The notes below the pieces were generated by a model. The model had not been told where the DNA came from. It was given only the letters and a program-made list of their open reading frames with translations, and did not search any database. Of a stretch of DNA of 13,428 bases, positions 1 to 6,577 are shown piece after piece. The stretch is taken from contig JAIRMO010000064.1 of the NCBI GenBank assembly GCA_031258625.1, positions 1 through 13,428 of the forward strand, in the 5' to 3' direction. A program made the translations under genes and the position numbers. Origin of the DNA: Spirochaetaceae bacterium (GTDB lineage Bacteria > Spirochaetota > Spirochaetia > Treponematales > Breznakiellaceae). Each line of letters starts with the position of its first letter. Position 1 is the first letter of the stretch.

Positions 1-986
1 GCCAGGGGGTAGCCCGTGGCCTTGGAGGCCAGGGCGGAACTCCGGGAGAGCCGGGCGTTTACCTCGATGATGCGGTAATCCTCGGAGGCGGGATCCAGGG
101 CGTACTGGATGTTACATTCCCCCACGATCCCCAGGTGGCGGATCACCTCGATGGAAACCGACCGGAGTTTGTGGTACTCCGAATCCGAGAGGGTCTGGGA
201 GGGGGCCACGACGATGCTCTCCCCGGTGTGGATCCCCAGGGGATCGAAGTTCTCCATATTACAGACGGTGATACAGTTGTCGAACCGGTCCCGGACCACC
301 TCGTATTCGATCTCCTTCCAGCCACCGAGCCATTCCTCCACCAGCACCTGGGGGGTGTGGGCAAAGGCCCGGTCGCAGCGGCGGCGTATATCCCCCTCGT
401 TCCGGCATATCCCCGACCCGGAACCCCCCAGGGCGTAGGCGGCCCGAACCATCACGGGGTAGCCGATTTTCCCCGCCGCTGTTGCCGCCGCTTCGGTATT
501 GGTTACCGCGTAACTGCGGGGGGTCTTGGCCTTGATTTCGTTGAGCCGGTCCACGAAACGCTCCCGGTCCTCGGTGTCTTCGATGGCCTGCACCGGAGTC
601 CCCAGGACCCGGACCCCGTACTTGTAGAGGGTCCCGTCCCGGTCAAGCTCCACCCCGCAGTTCAGGGCGGTCTGTCCCCCAAAGGAGAGGAGGATCCCGT
701 CGGGCCGCTCCTTTTCGATCACCTTCCGCACGTATTCCGCCGTAACCGGCAAAAAGTAGGTGGAATCCGCCATGCCCTCGCTGGTCTGGATGGTGGCGAT
801 ATTGGGGTTGATGAGCACCGTCCGGACCCCCTCCTCCCGCAGGGCCTTGAGGGCCTGGGACCCGGAATAGTCAAACTCCCCGGCCTGCCCAATCTTGAGC
901 CCCCCGGAGCCGAGGACCAGCGCCTTTTTTACCGGGGAAGAAGGAGGGGAGAAGGCTGAAAGGGGCAAGGCGGGAGATATAACCAT
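1..986 (-). CDS. carB: Carbamoyl-phosphate synthase large subunit, N-terminal part (cut by left edge)
   Basis: The large subunit makes carbamoyl phosphate from bicarbonate, ATP and the ammonia passed from CarA, feeding pyrimidine and arginine synthesis in the cytoplasm. About 328 N-terminal residues are present; the family usually has about 1,070, so roughly two thirds lie beyond the edge. Visible landmarks are the opening [20 protein letters not shown] (residues 25-44), the glycine-rich ATP-grasp loop LGGSGSGI (186-193), [13 protein letters not shown] (245-257) and [20 protein letters not shown] near the cut (310-329). The LGSGGL and [19 protein letters not shown] wording resembles eukaryotic CAD/CPS proteins more than the E. 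coli LGAGPI and MNPRVSRSSA forms. The ATG at 986 is chosen because GGGCGGAGG lies just upstream (989-997) and no other start lies between it and the conserved domain. It follows the protease gene by 12 bases, so translational coupling is likely. Confidence 0.97.
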   Translation of the reverse strand, partial: MVISPALPLSAFSPPSSPVKKALVLGSGGLKIGQAGEFDYSGSQALKALREEGVRTVLINPNIATIQTSEGMADSTYFLPVTAEYVRKVIEKERPDGILLSFGGQTALNCGVELDRDGTLYKYGVRVLGTPVQAIEDTEDRERFVDRLNEIKAKTPRSYAVTNTEAAATAAGKIGYPVMVRAAYALGGSGSGICRNEGDIRRRCDRAFAHTPQVLVEEWLGGWKEIEYEVVRDRFDNCITVCNMENFDPLGIHTGESIVVAPSQTLSDSEYHKLRSVSIEVIRHLGIVGECNIQYALDPASEDYRIIEVNARLSRSSALASKATGYPL

Positions 987-998
987 GGTTCCTCCGCC

Positions 999-1427
999 CT
1001 ATTTAACCATACAGAGGACTTCGTCGCCGTGGGCGCCGGTCAACGCCTGGCGTACCGGGTCTACCACCAGGTCCAGGTCTTCCAGGGGAATGGCCCCCAG
1101 GAGGACCTCCCGCGCGCCGGGCACGACCAGGGCCGGGCAGGCGGTCTCCCGGTCCTGCCGGTGAACTTCCACCGGCTCCGTCACCTGGTACGTCTGCTTT
1201 GCGCCGTCGGCAAGCTCCGTCCGGCGAAGCCCCCGGACGTTTAGCCCCAGCGCTTCCCGGATCTCCTCATTGATCACCAAGGGGCTTTGCGCCCCAGTCC
1301 CCGAGCCGGTATCCACCAGGGCCTGGAGGGTGATCCCCCGGACTTCCTGTTCCGCCAGATGTCCGCGCCGGACCTCACCGGCGTCAATAGCGTTTTTCAA
1401 AGTAATTTCAGCATATACGATACCCAT
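999..1427 (-). CDS. Retropepsin-like (clan AA) aspartic protease inside the carAB operon
   Basis: A 142-residue cytosolic protein with the single-domain layout of bacterial clan AA aspartic proteases, which act as dimers with one Asp-Thr-Gly per subunit. The active-site motif is ALVDTGS (residues 36-42, D39), and the second hallmark, hydrophobic-hydrophobic-Gly, is LLGAIPLEDLDL (109-120). No signal peptide or membrane segment is visible. After the DTG there is GTGAQSP before LVINEE, which seems a few residues longer than in the family members I recall. An ATG at 1433 is possible, but GAGGAG directly abuts it. The ATG at 1427 (MGIVYAEITL) lies six bases from that ribosome site and is preferred. 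The gene sits 21 bases after carA and 12 before carB, so all three should be co-transcribed. The substrate is unknown; its location suggests, without proving, a link to carbamoyl-phosphate synthetase turnover. The family assignment is confident, the role is not. Confidence 0.88.
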   Translation of the reverse strand: MGIVYAEITLKNAIDAGEVRRGHLAEQEVRGITLQALVDTGSGTGAQSPLVINEEIREALGLNVRGLRRTELADGAKQTYQVTEPVEVHRQDRETACPALVVPGAREVLLGAIPLEDLDLVVDPVRQALTGAHGDEVLCMVK

Positions 1428-1448
1428 AAGCATCTCCTCTCCCTTTCA

Positions 1449-2627
1449 CTATAGCGTCTTCCGCGGTTTTTCGCTTTTTCCCCGCTCTCCCCGCGCGTTT
1501 TTCACCGTATCCAAAAACCGGTCGATGAGGAACTCCGTGTCCCGGGGGCCGGGGCAGCCTTCGGGGTGGAACTGCACCGCCGAGAAGGGGCCCTGGGTGG
1601 AACGGATCCCCTCGATGGTGCCGTCGTTGGCGTTGACGAACCAGGGCTCCCAGGTTTTGGGGAGGGTCTCCGCCCGGACCGCGTAGCCGTGGTTCTGGCT
1701 GGTGATGTAGCACCGGGGCGAGCCGCCCCCGCTCCCCATCTCGATGCAGGGCTGGTTCTGGCCCCGGTGCCCGTAGGGGAGCTTGTAGGTGTCCCCCCCG
1801 GCGGCCAGGGCCATGATCTGGTTCCCCAGGCAGATCCCAAAGACGGGCTTTCCCAGGGAAAAGGCCCGGCGCACCATGGCGATGGTCTTGCCGCAGGCCT
1901 TGGGGTCCCCAGGGCCGTTGGAGAGGAAAAGGCCGTCGTATTCGATGCCGGTAAGGTCGTGGTTCCAGGGGATGCGGAGGATCTCCACCTTCCGGGCGAG
2001 GAGGCAGCGGTAGATGTTCGCCTTGGCGCCGCAGTCCACCAGGGCGATCCGGGGCAGCCGTTCCCCCTCGGCGATCCCACCGGGGCGGTAGATCTTGACC
2101 CCCTCCGGGGAAACGTCCGCCACGGGGTGGGGAAAGATCCCTGAATCCATGGTTACCTCCCGGCTCCCCTCCACGAGGATCTTCCCCATCATCACCCCCG
2201 ATTCCCGCAGCCGTTCCGTAAGGGCCCGGGTATCTATACCGTAGATGCCGGGGACGTTGTTTTTTTCAAGCCACACCGAAAGGGAGGCCCCGGAGGCGAA
2301 ATGGCTGGGCTCCTCACAGGCCTCGGCCACCACAAAGGCCGAAACCTGGACCCGGGAAGACTCAAAGTGGAGGGGAATGCCCTGTTCGTCAAAAAAGGGG
2401 TCCGCGGTTTTGGGCTTTACCGGCACCCCGTAATTCCCCACCAGGGGATAGGTGGATACCAGGATCTGCCCCCGAAAACTGGGGTCCGTCAGGGATTGGG
2501 GATACCCCGCCATACCGGTAGTAAAAACCACCTCCCCCGCCTGGGACCGGGCCTTGCCGAAGGACCACCCCGAATATTCGGAACCGTCCTCCAGGACGAG
2601 ACGGGCGGAGACTTGCCGCTTTTTCAT
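1449..2627 (-). CDS. carA: Carbamoyl-phosphate synthase small (glutamine amidotransferase) subunit
   Basis: CarA hydrolyses glutamine and channels ammonia to CarB. The 392 residues are normal family length. The N-terminal CarA-specific domain covers roughly residues 5-150 (VLEDGSEYSGWSFG, GEVVFTTGMAGYPQSLTDPS, STYPLVGNYGVP). The class I amidotransferase domain follows from about 193 (ALVDCGAK, LFLSNGPGDP). The catalytic triad is C266 in GICLGNQ, with H354 and E356 in QFHPEG. TYPLVGNYGVP, PSHF, SQNHGYAV and NANDGTIEGI match the eukaryotic CAD and Bacteroidetes-like form better than E. coli CarA. The usual GICLGHQ reads GICLGNQ here; the catalytic residues themselves are kept. The C-terminal tail (NARGERGKSEKPRKTL) is basic. 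The ATG at 2627 gives the expected N-terminus but has no good ribosome-binding site; a candidate promoter would leave a leader of only about nine bases. It is first gene of carA-protease-carB. Confidence 0.97.
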   Translation of the reverse strand: MKKRQVSARLVLEDGSEYSGWSFGKARSQAGEVVFTTGMAGYPQSLTDPSFRGQILVSTYPLVGNYGVPVKPKTADPFFDEQGIPLHFESSRVQVSAFVVAEACEEPSHFASGASLSVWLEKNNVPGIYGIDTRALTERLRESGVMMGKILVEGSREVTMDSGIFPHPVADVSPEGVKIYRPGGIAEGERLPRIALVDCGAKANIYRCLLARKVEILRIPWNHDLTGIEYDGLFLSNGPGDPKACGKTIAMVRRAFSLGKPVFGICLGNQIMALAAGGDTYKLPYGHRGQNQPCIEMGSGGGSPRCYITSQNHGYAVRAETLPKTWEPWFVNANDGTIEGIRSTQGPFSAVQFHPEGCPGPRDTEFLIDRFLDTVKNARGERGKSEKPRKTL

Positions 2628-2642
2628 GAGGCCAGTTTATTC

Positions 2643-2671
2643 GTTATGAAAAGAAAATACAAGATGGTAAA
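2643..2671 (-). promoter_or_regulatory. Candidate promoter of the carA operon
   Basis: On the minus strand TTTACC (2671-2666) and CATAAC (2648-2643) are separated by 17 bases; each matches four of six sigma-70 consensus positions. Transcription would begin near 2636, leaving a leader of about nine bases before the carA ATG at 2627. This would fit the absence of a ribosome-binding site there. Seen by eye only; AT-rich sequence around it gives other weak alternatives. Confidence 0.3.
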
Positions 2672-2690
2672 GGGAATTAGGAGTAAAAAA

Positions 2691-2724
2691 CACAAAAAAA
2701 CCGAAAAACGGGCCTGTTTCAGGC
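2691..2724 (-). terminator. Candidate terminator between the kinase operon and carA
   Basis: Read on the minus strand, the hairpin GCCTG-AAA-CAGGC (2724-2712) is followed by CCG-TTTTT-CGG and then a run of seven T (2700-2694). It lies downstream of the histidine kinase gene and upstream of the candidate carA promoter, where an insulating terminator would be expected. The stem is short (5 bp) and the T-run is not immediately adjacent, so support is moderate. Confidence 0.35.
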
Positions 2725-2754
2725 TGAAAAAACCGAGAAATATCGTTTTTGATT

Positions 2755-2868
2755 CGCCCGCCAGCGGGGTTCAGGCCCCCGGAGCGGGGGGCAGGGTAGA
2801 ACGGGCCGCGCCCCCCTTCGCCAACCGGTGGCAATCGAAGGCGGGAGCGGCCCCCCCCCTCGTCCCGT
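2755..2868. other. GC-rich non-coding stretch
   Basis: This part of the 424-base gap between carA and the kinase gene shows no ORF with coding character. It contains a run of nine C (2851-2859), and CCTTCG (2815-2820) facing CGAAGG (2836-2841), a 6-bp stem enclosing a second small GCCA/TGGC pairing. It joins the composite inverted-repeat element on its right. I see no RNA gene or leader peptide here. Confidence 0.4.
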
Positions 2869-3045
2869 TATAGGGGCCTAAAAGGGCCTATGGCCCCTTT
2901 AGACGCTGAGTTAAAGTCTTAAGAATCCGGGGTGGGGGGTATGTACTCCGGGGCATACGCATAAATATGCATCCGGGGTCTGACCCTTGCGTATATTTAT
3001 GCAAACCGCCGTAGGGGGGCCACAGGCCCTTTGAGGCCCCTTAAC
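2869..3045. repeat. Composite inverted-repeat element with GGGTCTGACCC core
   Basis: Three nested symmetries occupy this gap. The outer arms are 2870-2897 (read on minus) and 3016-3043 (read on plus): the first 26 bases match at 24 positions, both starting GGGGCCA and containing AGGCCCTTT and AGGCCCCT. The left arm also folds on itself, TAAAAGGGCC (2879-2888) with GGCCCCTTTA (2892-2901), one A-C mismatch and loop TAT. Inside, GCATAAATAT (2959-2968) pairs with ATATTTATGC (2993-3002). At the same centre, near 2981, lies GGGTCTGACCC (2976-2986), a palindrome about its central base. CCGGGG also recurs at 2948 and 2973. The right arm begins eight bases after the kinase stop codon. It reads as a REP/MITE-like non-coding element; it could also attenuate read-through. 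Confidence 0.6.
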
Positions 3046-3052
3046 ACGACGC

Positions 3053-4402
3053 TTACTTTGCCAGGGGAATGGTAATGGTAAAGCAGGTTTCACCGGCCTT
3101 GTTTTCGATGTTTTGTTCCGATGCAACCGCTATTGACCAGCCATGGGAAAAGACGACCCATTTCACGATTGATAAACCCAGCCCCATGCCTTCTTCCCTG
3201 CGGGATGAACTGCCCCGGTAAAACATTTCAAAGACGTGGGGCAGATCGGTTTTGCTTATGCCCGGGCCGTCGTCGCTTACGGTTATGCGTATTGTTTTTT
3301 CAACTACCCTTGCGCCGAAGCGGATAGTGGTTCCATCGGGAGTATAACGGATAGCGTTGTTGACGAGGTTTTCAAGCGCCCGGACGGTAAGACGTTCATC
3401 CAGGGGGACGTACAGAGAAGGGGGTAATGCTATGTCTATTACCGTATGGTGATGAAACAACTCCGCGTCCAGGCTGATCCGTTTGGCAAAACTTTTTAAG
3501 GATTCGCTGATGTCTACTTTTTGCAAACGGCTCCTCCATGTTCCGGTATCCATCCGTACAAATTCAAGGAGATCGTTTATCATGCCCTCAAGTTGATCCG
3601 CCTTTGAAATGATAATATCCGTGGCGTTAACGCGGGAAACCGGATCATCGGTAACGCCGTCTTTAAGCGCCTCGGTGTAACCCCGAATCAGGGCCAGCGG
3701 GGTCTTGAGGTCATGGGTAACCCCCATGATGAAGCGGTAACGGCGGTTTTCCTCTTCTTTAAGGGCGGATCGCATGTGATTCAAAGAACTGGTCAGGGAG
3801 GTAATTTCATTGCTTCCCCGCACATCCACCATTAAGTCCTGGTCTCCCGCGGCGATACGCCTGGCGGCGTCTTCAAGAACCAACACCGACCTGGTGATGG
3901 AACGGGCAATGAACAGGGACATGGAGATCGCGAATATCACGAGGGCGGCGGGGAACAGTATGGTGCTTACTAGGGGGAACAGGGGCCGGCGGTGCGGCCT
4001 GTCCTGTAAATGACGGCGGATAAGGATATACTCATGCCCTTCCAGCCAGCCGGGGGATTCAAAGGTGTATCCGTATTGACTGGTTTTTGCCGCCAGGAGG
4101 GAAAACAGTTCGTCCTTTGTTCCAAAGCTGCCGGTTTTGAAGTCGGGGATAGTGGAATAGAGTATCAAAAGATCATCGCGAAAAACGGCAAAATCCGCGT
4201 TGGTCCGTGCGACGAAGCGGGATATGGTTTCCCAGTCCTGACGGCTGATGTACTCTCCAAGCATGGCGTCATCATAAACCGGAATTTCCGCCTGCTCTTG
4301 TCTTTCGAGAAAATTGAAAAACAGCATCTGTGAGAGGATGGACAAAATGGGAACAATGATAATACCGATTATCAGGAGATGAAACTGGGTTTGAATTTTC
4401 AT
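3053..4402 (-). CDS. Membrane sensor histidine kinase of the efflux-linked two-component system
   Basis: A 449-residue kinase. TM1 lies at about residues 8-30 and TM2 at about 141-166, enclosing a periplasmic sensor of about 110 residues with no recognisable named fold. HAMP follows at about 167-221, then the HisKA dimerisation helix with phosphoacceptor H230 in GVTHDLKTPLALIRGYTEAL. The ATPase domain shows the N-box ENLVNNAIRYT (N348), G1 DDGPGIS (D378), the F-box VFEMFYRG and G2 GMGLGLS (405-410). All catalytic boxes are intact. The ATG at 4402 is chosen: GGGGAGG lies about nine bases upstream and TM1 starts at once. An ATG at 4450, overlapping the regulator stop, would add 16 unlikely residues. 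It follows the response regulator by 40 bases and probably shares its transcript. Its likely partner is that regulator and its likely target the divergent RND operon; the signal is unknown. Confidence 0.95.
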   Translation of the reverse strand: MKIQTQFHLLIIGIIIVPILSILSQMLFFNFLERQEQAEIPVYDDAMLGEYISRQDWETISRFVARTNADFAVFRDDLLILYSTIPDFKTGSFGTKDELFSLLAAKTSQYGYTFESPGWLEGHEYILIRRHLQDRPHRRPLFPLVSTILFPAALVIFAISMSLFIARSITRSVLVLEDAARRIAAGDQDLMVDVRGSNEITSLTSSLNHMRSALKEEENRRYRFIMGVTHDLKTPLALIRGYTEALKDGVTDDPVSRVNATDIIISKADQLEGMINDLLEFVRMDTGTWRSRLQKVDISESLKSFAKRISLDAELFHHHTVIDIALPPSLYVPLDERLTVRALENLVNNAIRYTPDGTTIRFGARVVEKTIRITVSDDGPGISKTDLPHVFEMFYRGSSSRREEGMGLGLSIVKWVVFSHGWSIAVASEQNIENKAGETCFTITIPLAK

Positions 4403-4442
4403 GAAATTCCGCCTCCCCTCGGATCGTACAACACAAACACTA

Positions 4443-5138
4443 TCACGCATCCTCCGGCAGATTAAAGCAGTAACCCATGCCGAACACGGTTTTAATATAA
4501 ACCGGATCGGCGGGATCCGTTTCTATTTTTTTTCGCAGCCGTTGTATATAGACGGCTACGATGGTGAGGTCTCCGTAGGGATTATTCCACACGCCGGAAT
4601 AGATGGTTTCGGGGTTAAGGGTTTTTCCCGCGTGTTCCGTAAGATAGGCAAGGCAGCCGTATTCTTTGTTGGACAGGGGGATGCGAAGGTCCGCTTTTTT
4701 AAGTATACAGGCGTCATAGTCAAGGATAAAGGGGCCGAAACGGAAAATCCGGCGCGGCTCCTTTCCCTCATAGTTCCGTACCCGGCGAAAAAGCGCCCTG
4801 ACCCTGGCGGCCAGAACTTTGGGCGAAAAAGGCTTGGTAACAAATTCATCGGCCCCTCCGCTGAGGCCGCTTATGAGGTCTTCGTCACTGTCCCGGGCGG
4901 AAACAATAAGTACCGGGACGCTGTTCCCGGGCCGGATCTTCTGGAGAAATTCAAAGCCGTCCATGCCGGGAAGATTGATGTCCAGAATGATAAGTTCCGG
5001 TTTCCATTCTTCCAGAACGGCGAATCCTTCTTCGGCGCTTTTTACCGCGCGGATTTCAAATCCTTCCCTGGTCAGGTAGAGGGCCACGAGATCGGCCAAC
5101 TCTTTTACATCTTCGATAATAAGAACCTTCCCCTGCAT
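4443..5138 (-). CDS. OmpR/PhoB-family response regulator
   Basis: A 231-residue cytoplasmic transcription factor of standard length. The receiver domain (1-120) has the acidic pair E9-D10, phosphoacceptor D53 (LIILDINLPGMDG), the switch residue S80 and K102 in TKPF. The C-terminal winged helix (about 130-228) contains LSNKEYGCLAYL and the recognition-helix region VAVYIQRLRKKIE, ending in IKTVFGMGYCF, typical of the OmpR group. It is first in a two-gene operon with the histidine kinase and is transcribed divergently from the RND efflux operon across 132 bases, so binding in that gap could control both sides. The start at 5138 has only a weak GGAT-type ribosome site, but the next residues match the usual N-terminus (KVLIIED). 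I infer autoregulation and pump control from position; no direct-repeat operator could be identified with confidence. Confidence 0.97.
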   Translation of the reverse strand: MQGKVLIIEDVKELADLVALYLTREGFEIRAVKSAEEGFAVLEEWKPELIILDINLPGMDGFEFLQKIRPGNSVPVLIVSARDSDEDLISGLSGGADEFVTKPFSPKVLAARVRALFRRVRNYEGKEPRRIFRFGPFILDYDACILKKADLRIPLSNKEYGCLAYLTEHAGKTLNPETIYSGVWNNPYGDLTIVAVYIQRLRKKIETDPADPVYIKTVFGMGYCFNLPEDA

Positions 5139-5154
5139 ACGCTATCCAATAGAG

Positions 5155-5184
5155 AGTATAGTCGAGACCTGGCCTTATTCACAA
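5155..5184 (-). promoter_or_regulatory. Likely sigma-70 promoter of the regulator-kinase operon
   Basis: On the minus strand TTGTGA (5184-5179) and TATACT (5160-5155) are spaced by 18 bases, each close to consensus. Transcription would start near 5148, about ten bases ahead of the regulator ATG at 5138. It lies in the 132-base divergent gap. The AT-rich part 5185-5220 next to it could hold the opposing efflux promoter, but no convincing hexamer pair was found there. Confidence 0.55.
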
Positions 5185-5270
5185 GAAAAAAAACAAATAT
5201 AACAAAAAATTATAAATTGTTCATCCCCTGTTAATGGACGTTCCTTGCGAGGTCCTTTATTTTTTCAGGT

Positions 5271-6557
5271 ATGAAAAGAAACACGCTGTTTTGTATGATC
5301 CTCCTGGTCTTCTGTTTTGCCGAAGTCCGGGGACAAAGCGTTTCGTCCCAAAAGATCCTCGCCGTTGATGAGGCGGTAGAAATCGCGCTAAAAACAAATC
5401 TTAGTTTACAGCGGAGCGCCCTGGAAACCGCGGAAAAAAAGAGAGCCAGCGACCGGTCCTGGAACAGCCTGCTGCCCTCCCTCGGCGTCTCCACGGGGAT
5501 AAGTTACCCCACGTCAGTTACCGGCTCGCTGTCTCCGGCGCAAAAGGTCTTGACCCCGGGCCTTTCGCTGTCGGCATCCCTCAACGTATCTACGGCGGTG
5601 ATAGAAAATATAAAGAAAGCCGGGGCGGACTATGAGGCGGGACTTTTAAACCACGAAATGGCCGCACAGGAACTGGAATTGCAGGTACGAAAAATTTTTT
5701 ATCAGATTTTATTGTTACAGGCCAATAAGGAATTGGTATCCCAAAGTTTGGAAAGCGCCCGGGCGCGGTACGAAGAAAGCGCCGCCCTGGTAAAAGTCGG
5801 GCAGGCTTCCCGGCTGGATGAACTATCGGCGCGGGTGGATTTGGAAAACCAGCGGCCCCAGGTACGAAGCGCCGAAACCCTGTACGCCAATACCCTGGAC
5901 TCTTTTAAGGCGATCCTGGGAATTCCACAGGAAACAGAACTCCTGTTACAGGGGGATCTTGAATATGACGGCGGCGTTGTTGCCGGTGAAACTCTCCACT
6001 CATCCCCGGATACGTCCCTTGAAACGGCGGTATTGCGGCAGGGAATAAAGGCCCTGGAAGCCCAGCGGAAAGCGGCGTGGCACGGGGCGTATATACCGGC
6101 CCTGCGGTTTTCCTGGAACGCCAATCCCCTTTACCGTGATGAAGCCTGGAATGACAGCGGTTCTTTCTCCATCAGTTTAGGGGTCAACCTCGACAGCTTC
6201 TTGCCCTGGTCTACGGTTAAGACACAGTTGGACGCCCTTGACGACAGTATTCAATCCTCCCAACTGCAACTGGCCGAATCCTTACGAAGCCGGGAAGACC
6301 GTATCAGGCAGTACCAACGGACGATTAACCAAACCATAGAAGCCATAGAAGTCCTCAAGCTGAATGTGGAATTGGCGGAAAGCACCTACCAAATGTACGG
6401 GGAAGCCTACCGCCGGGGGACCGCGGATTACCAGAGCCTGCGTAACGCCGGGGACAGCTTGTTACAGGCCCAATATCAGGTTCAGCAGGAATACTACAAT
6501 CTTATCGCGGCGGTGCTGGATATGGATAAAGAACTGAACCGGGCCTTTACGTTTTAG
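5271..6557 (+). CDS. TolC-like outer membrane efflux protein
   Basis: A 428-residue outer membrane factor that would form the exit duct of the tripartite pump. The N-terminus has a signal peptide: basic KRN, then a hydrophobic stretch to about residue 17, with cleavage probably near residues 17-22. The mature part is the duplicated long-helix organisation of the family. AVDEAVEIALKTNLSLQRSALETAEKK appears in two parts: AVDEAVEIALKTN is the usual first-repeat opening. RARYEESAALVKVGQASRLDELSARVDLENQ and YGEAYRRGTADYQSLRNAGDSLLQAQ are the equivalent helices of the two repeats; only short pieces are quoted as motifs. Length is typical. The start at 5271 is preferred for its charged signal-peptide start, although its ribosome site is poor and M9 (5295) is an alternative. 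It is first gene of the four-gene operon, with 20 bases to the adaptor. Family is secure; substrate is unknown. Confidence 0.93.
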   Translation: MKRNTLFCMILLVFCFAEVRGQSVSSQKILAVDEAVEIALKTNLSLQRSALETAEKKRASDRSWNSLLPSLGVSTGISYPTSVTGSLSPAQKVLTPGLSLSASLNVSTAVIENIKKAGADYEAGLLNHEMAAQELELQVRKIFYQILLLQANKELVSQSLESARARYEESAALVKVGQASRLDELSARVDLENQRPQVRSAETLYANTLDSFKAILGIPQETELLLQGDLEYDGGVVAGETLHSSPDTSLETAVLRQGIKALEAQRKAAWHGAYIPALRFSWNANPLYRDEAWNDSGSFSISLGVNLDSFLPWSTVKTQLDALDDSIQSSQLQLAESLRSREDRIRQYQRTINQTIEAIEVLKLNVELAESTYQMYGEAYRRGTADYQSLRNAGDSLLQAQYQVQQEYYNLIAAVLDMDKELNRAFTF

Positions 6558-6577
6558 GGGAGGGGAGGGGAGAAAGC

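Noticed and set aside
135..959. Long plus-strand ORF of 274 codons opposite carB.
   Set aside because: It is the complement of a clearly conserved CarB frame in GC-rich DNA and has the Gly/Pro/Arg-rich content of a shadow frame.
2628..2760. PyrR-type attenuator or pyrimidine riboswitch in the carA leader.
   Set aside because: No anti-terminator pairing or PyrR-binding loop could be recognised, and the best promoter lies too close to the carA ATG to leave a structured leader.
4403..4450. Upstream ATG at 4450 as kinase start, overlapping the regulator stop.
   Set aside because: It adds 16 residues with no hydrophobic or conserved character, while the ATG at 4402 has a good ribosome site and begins directly before TM1.
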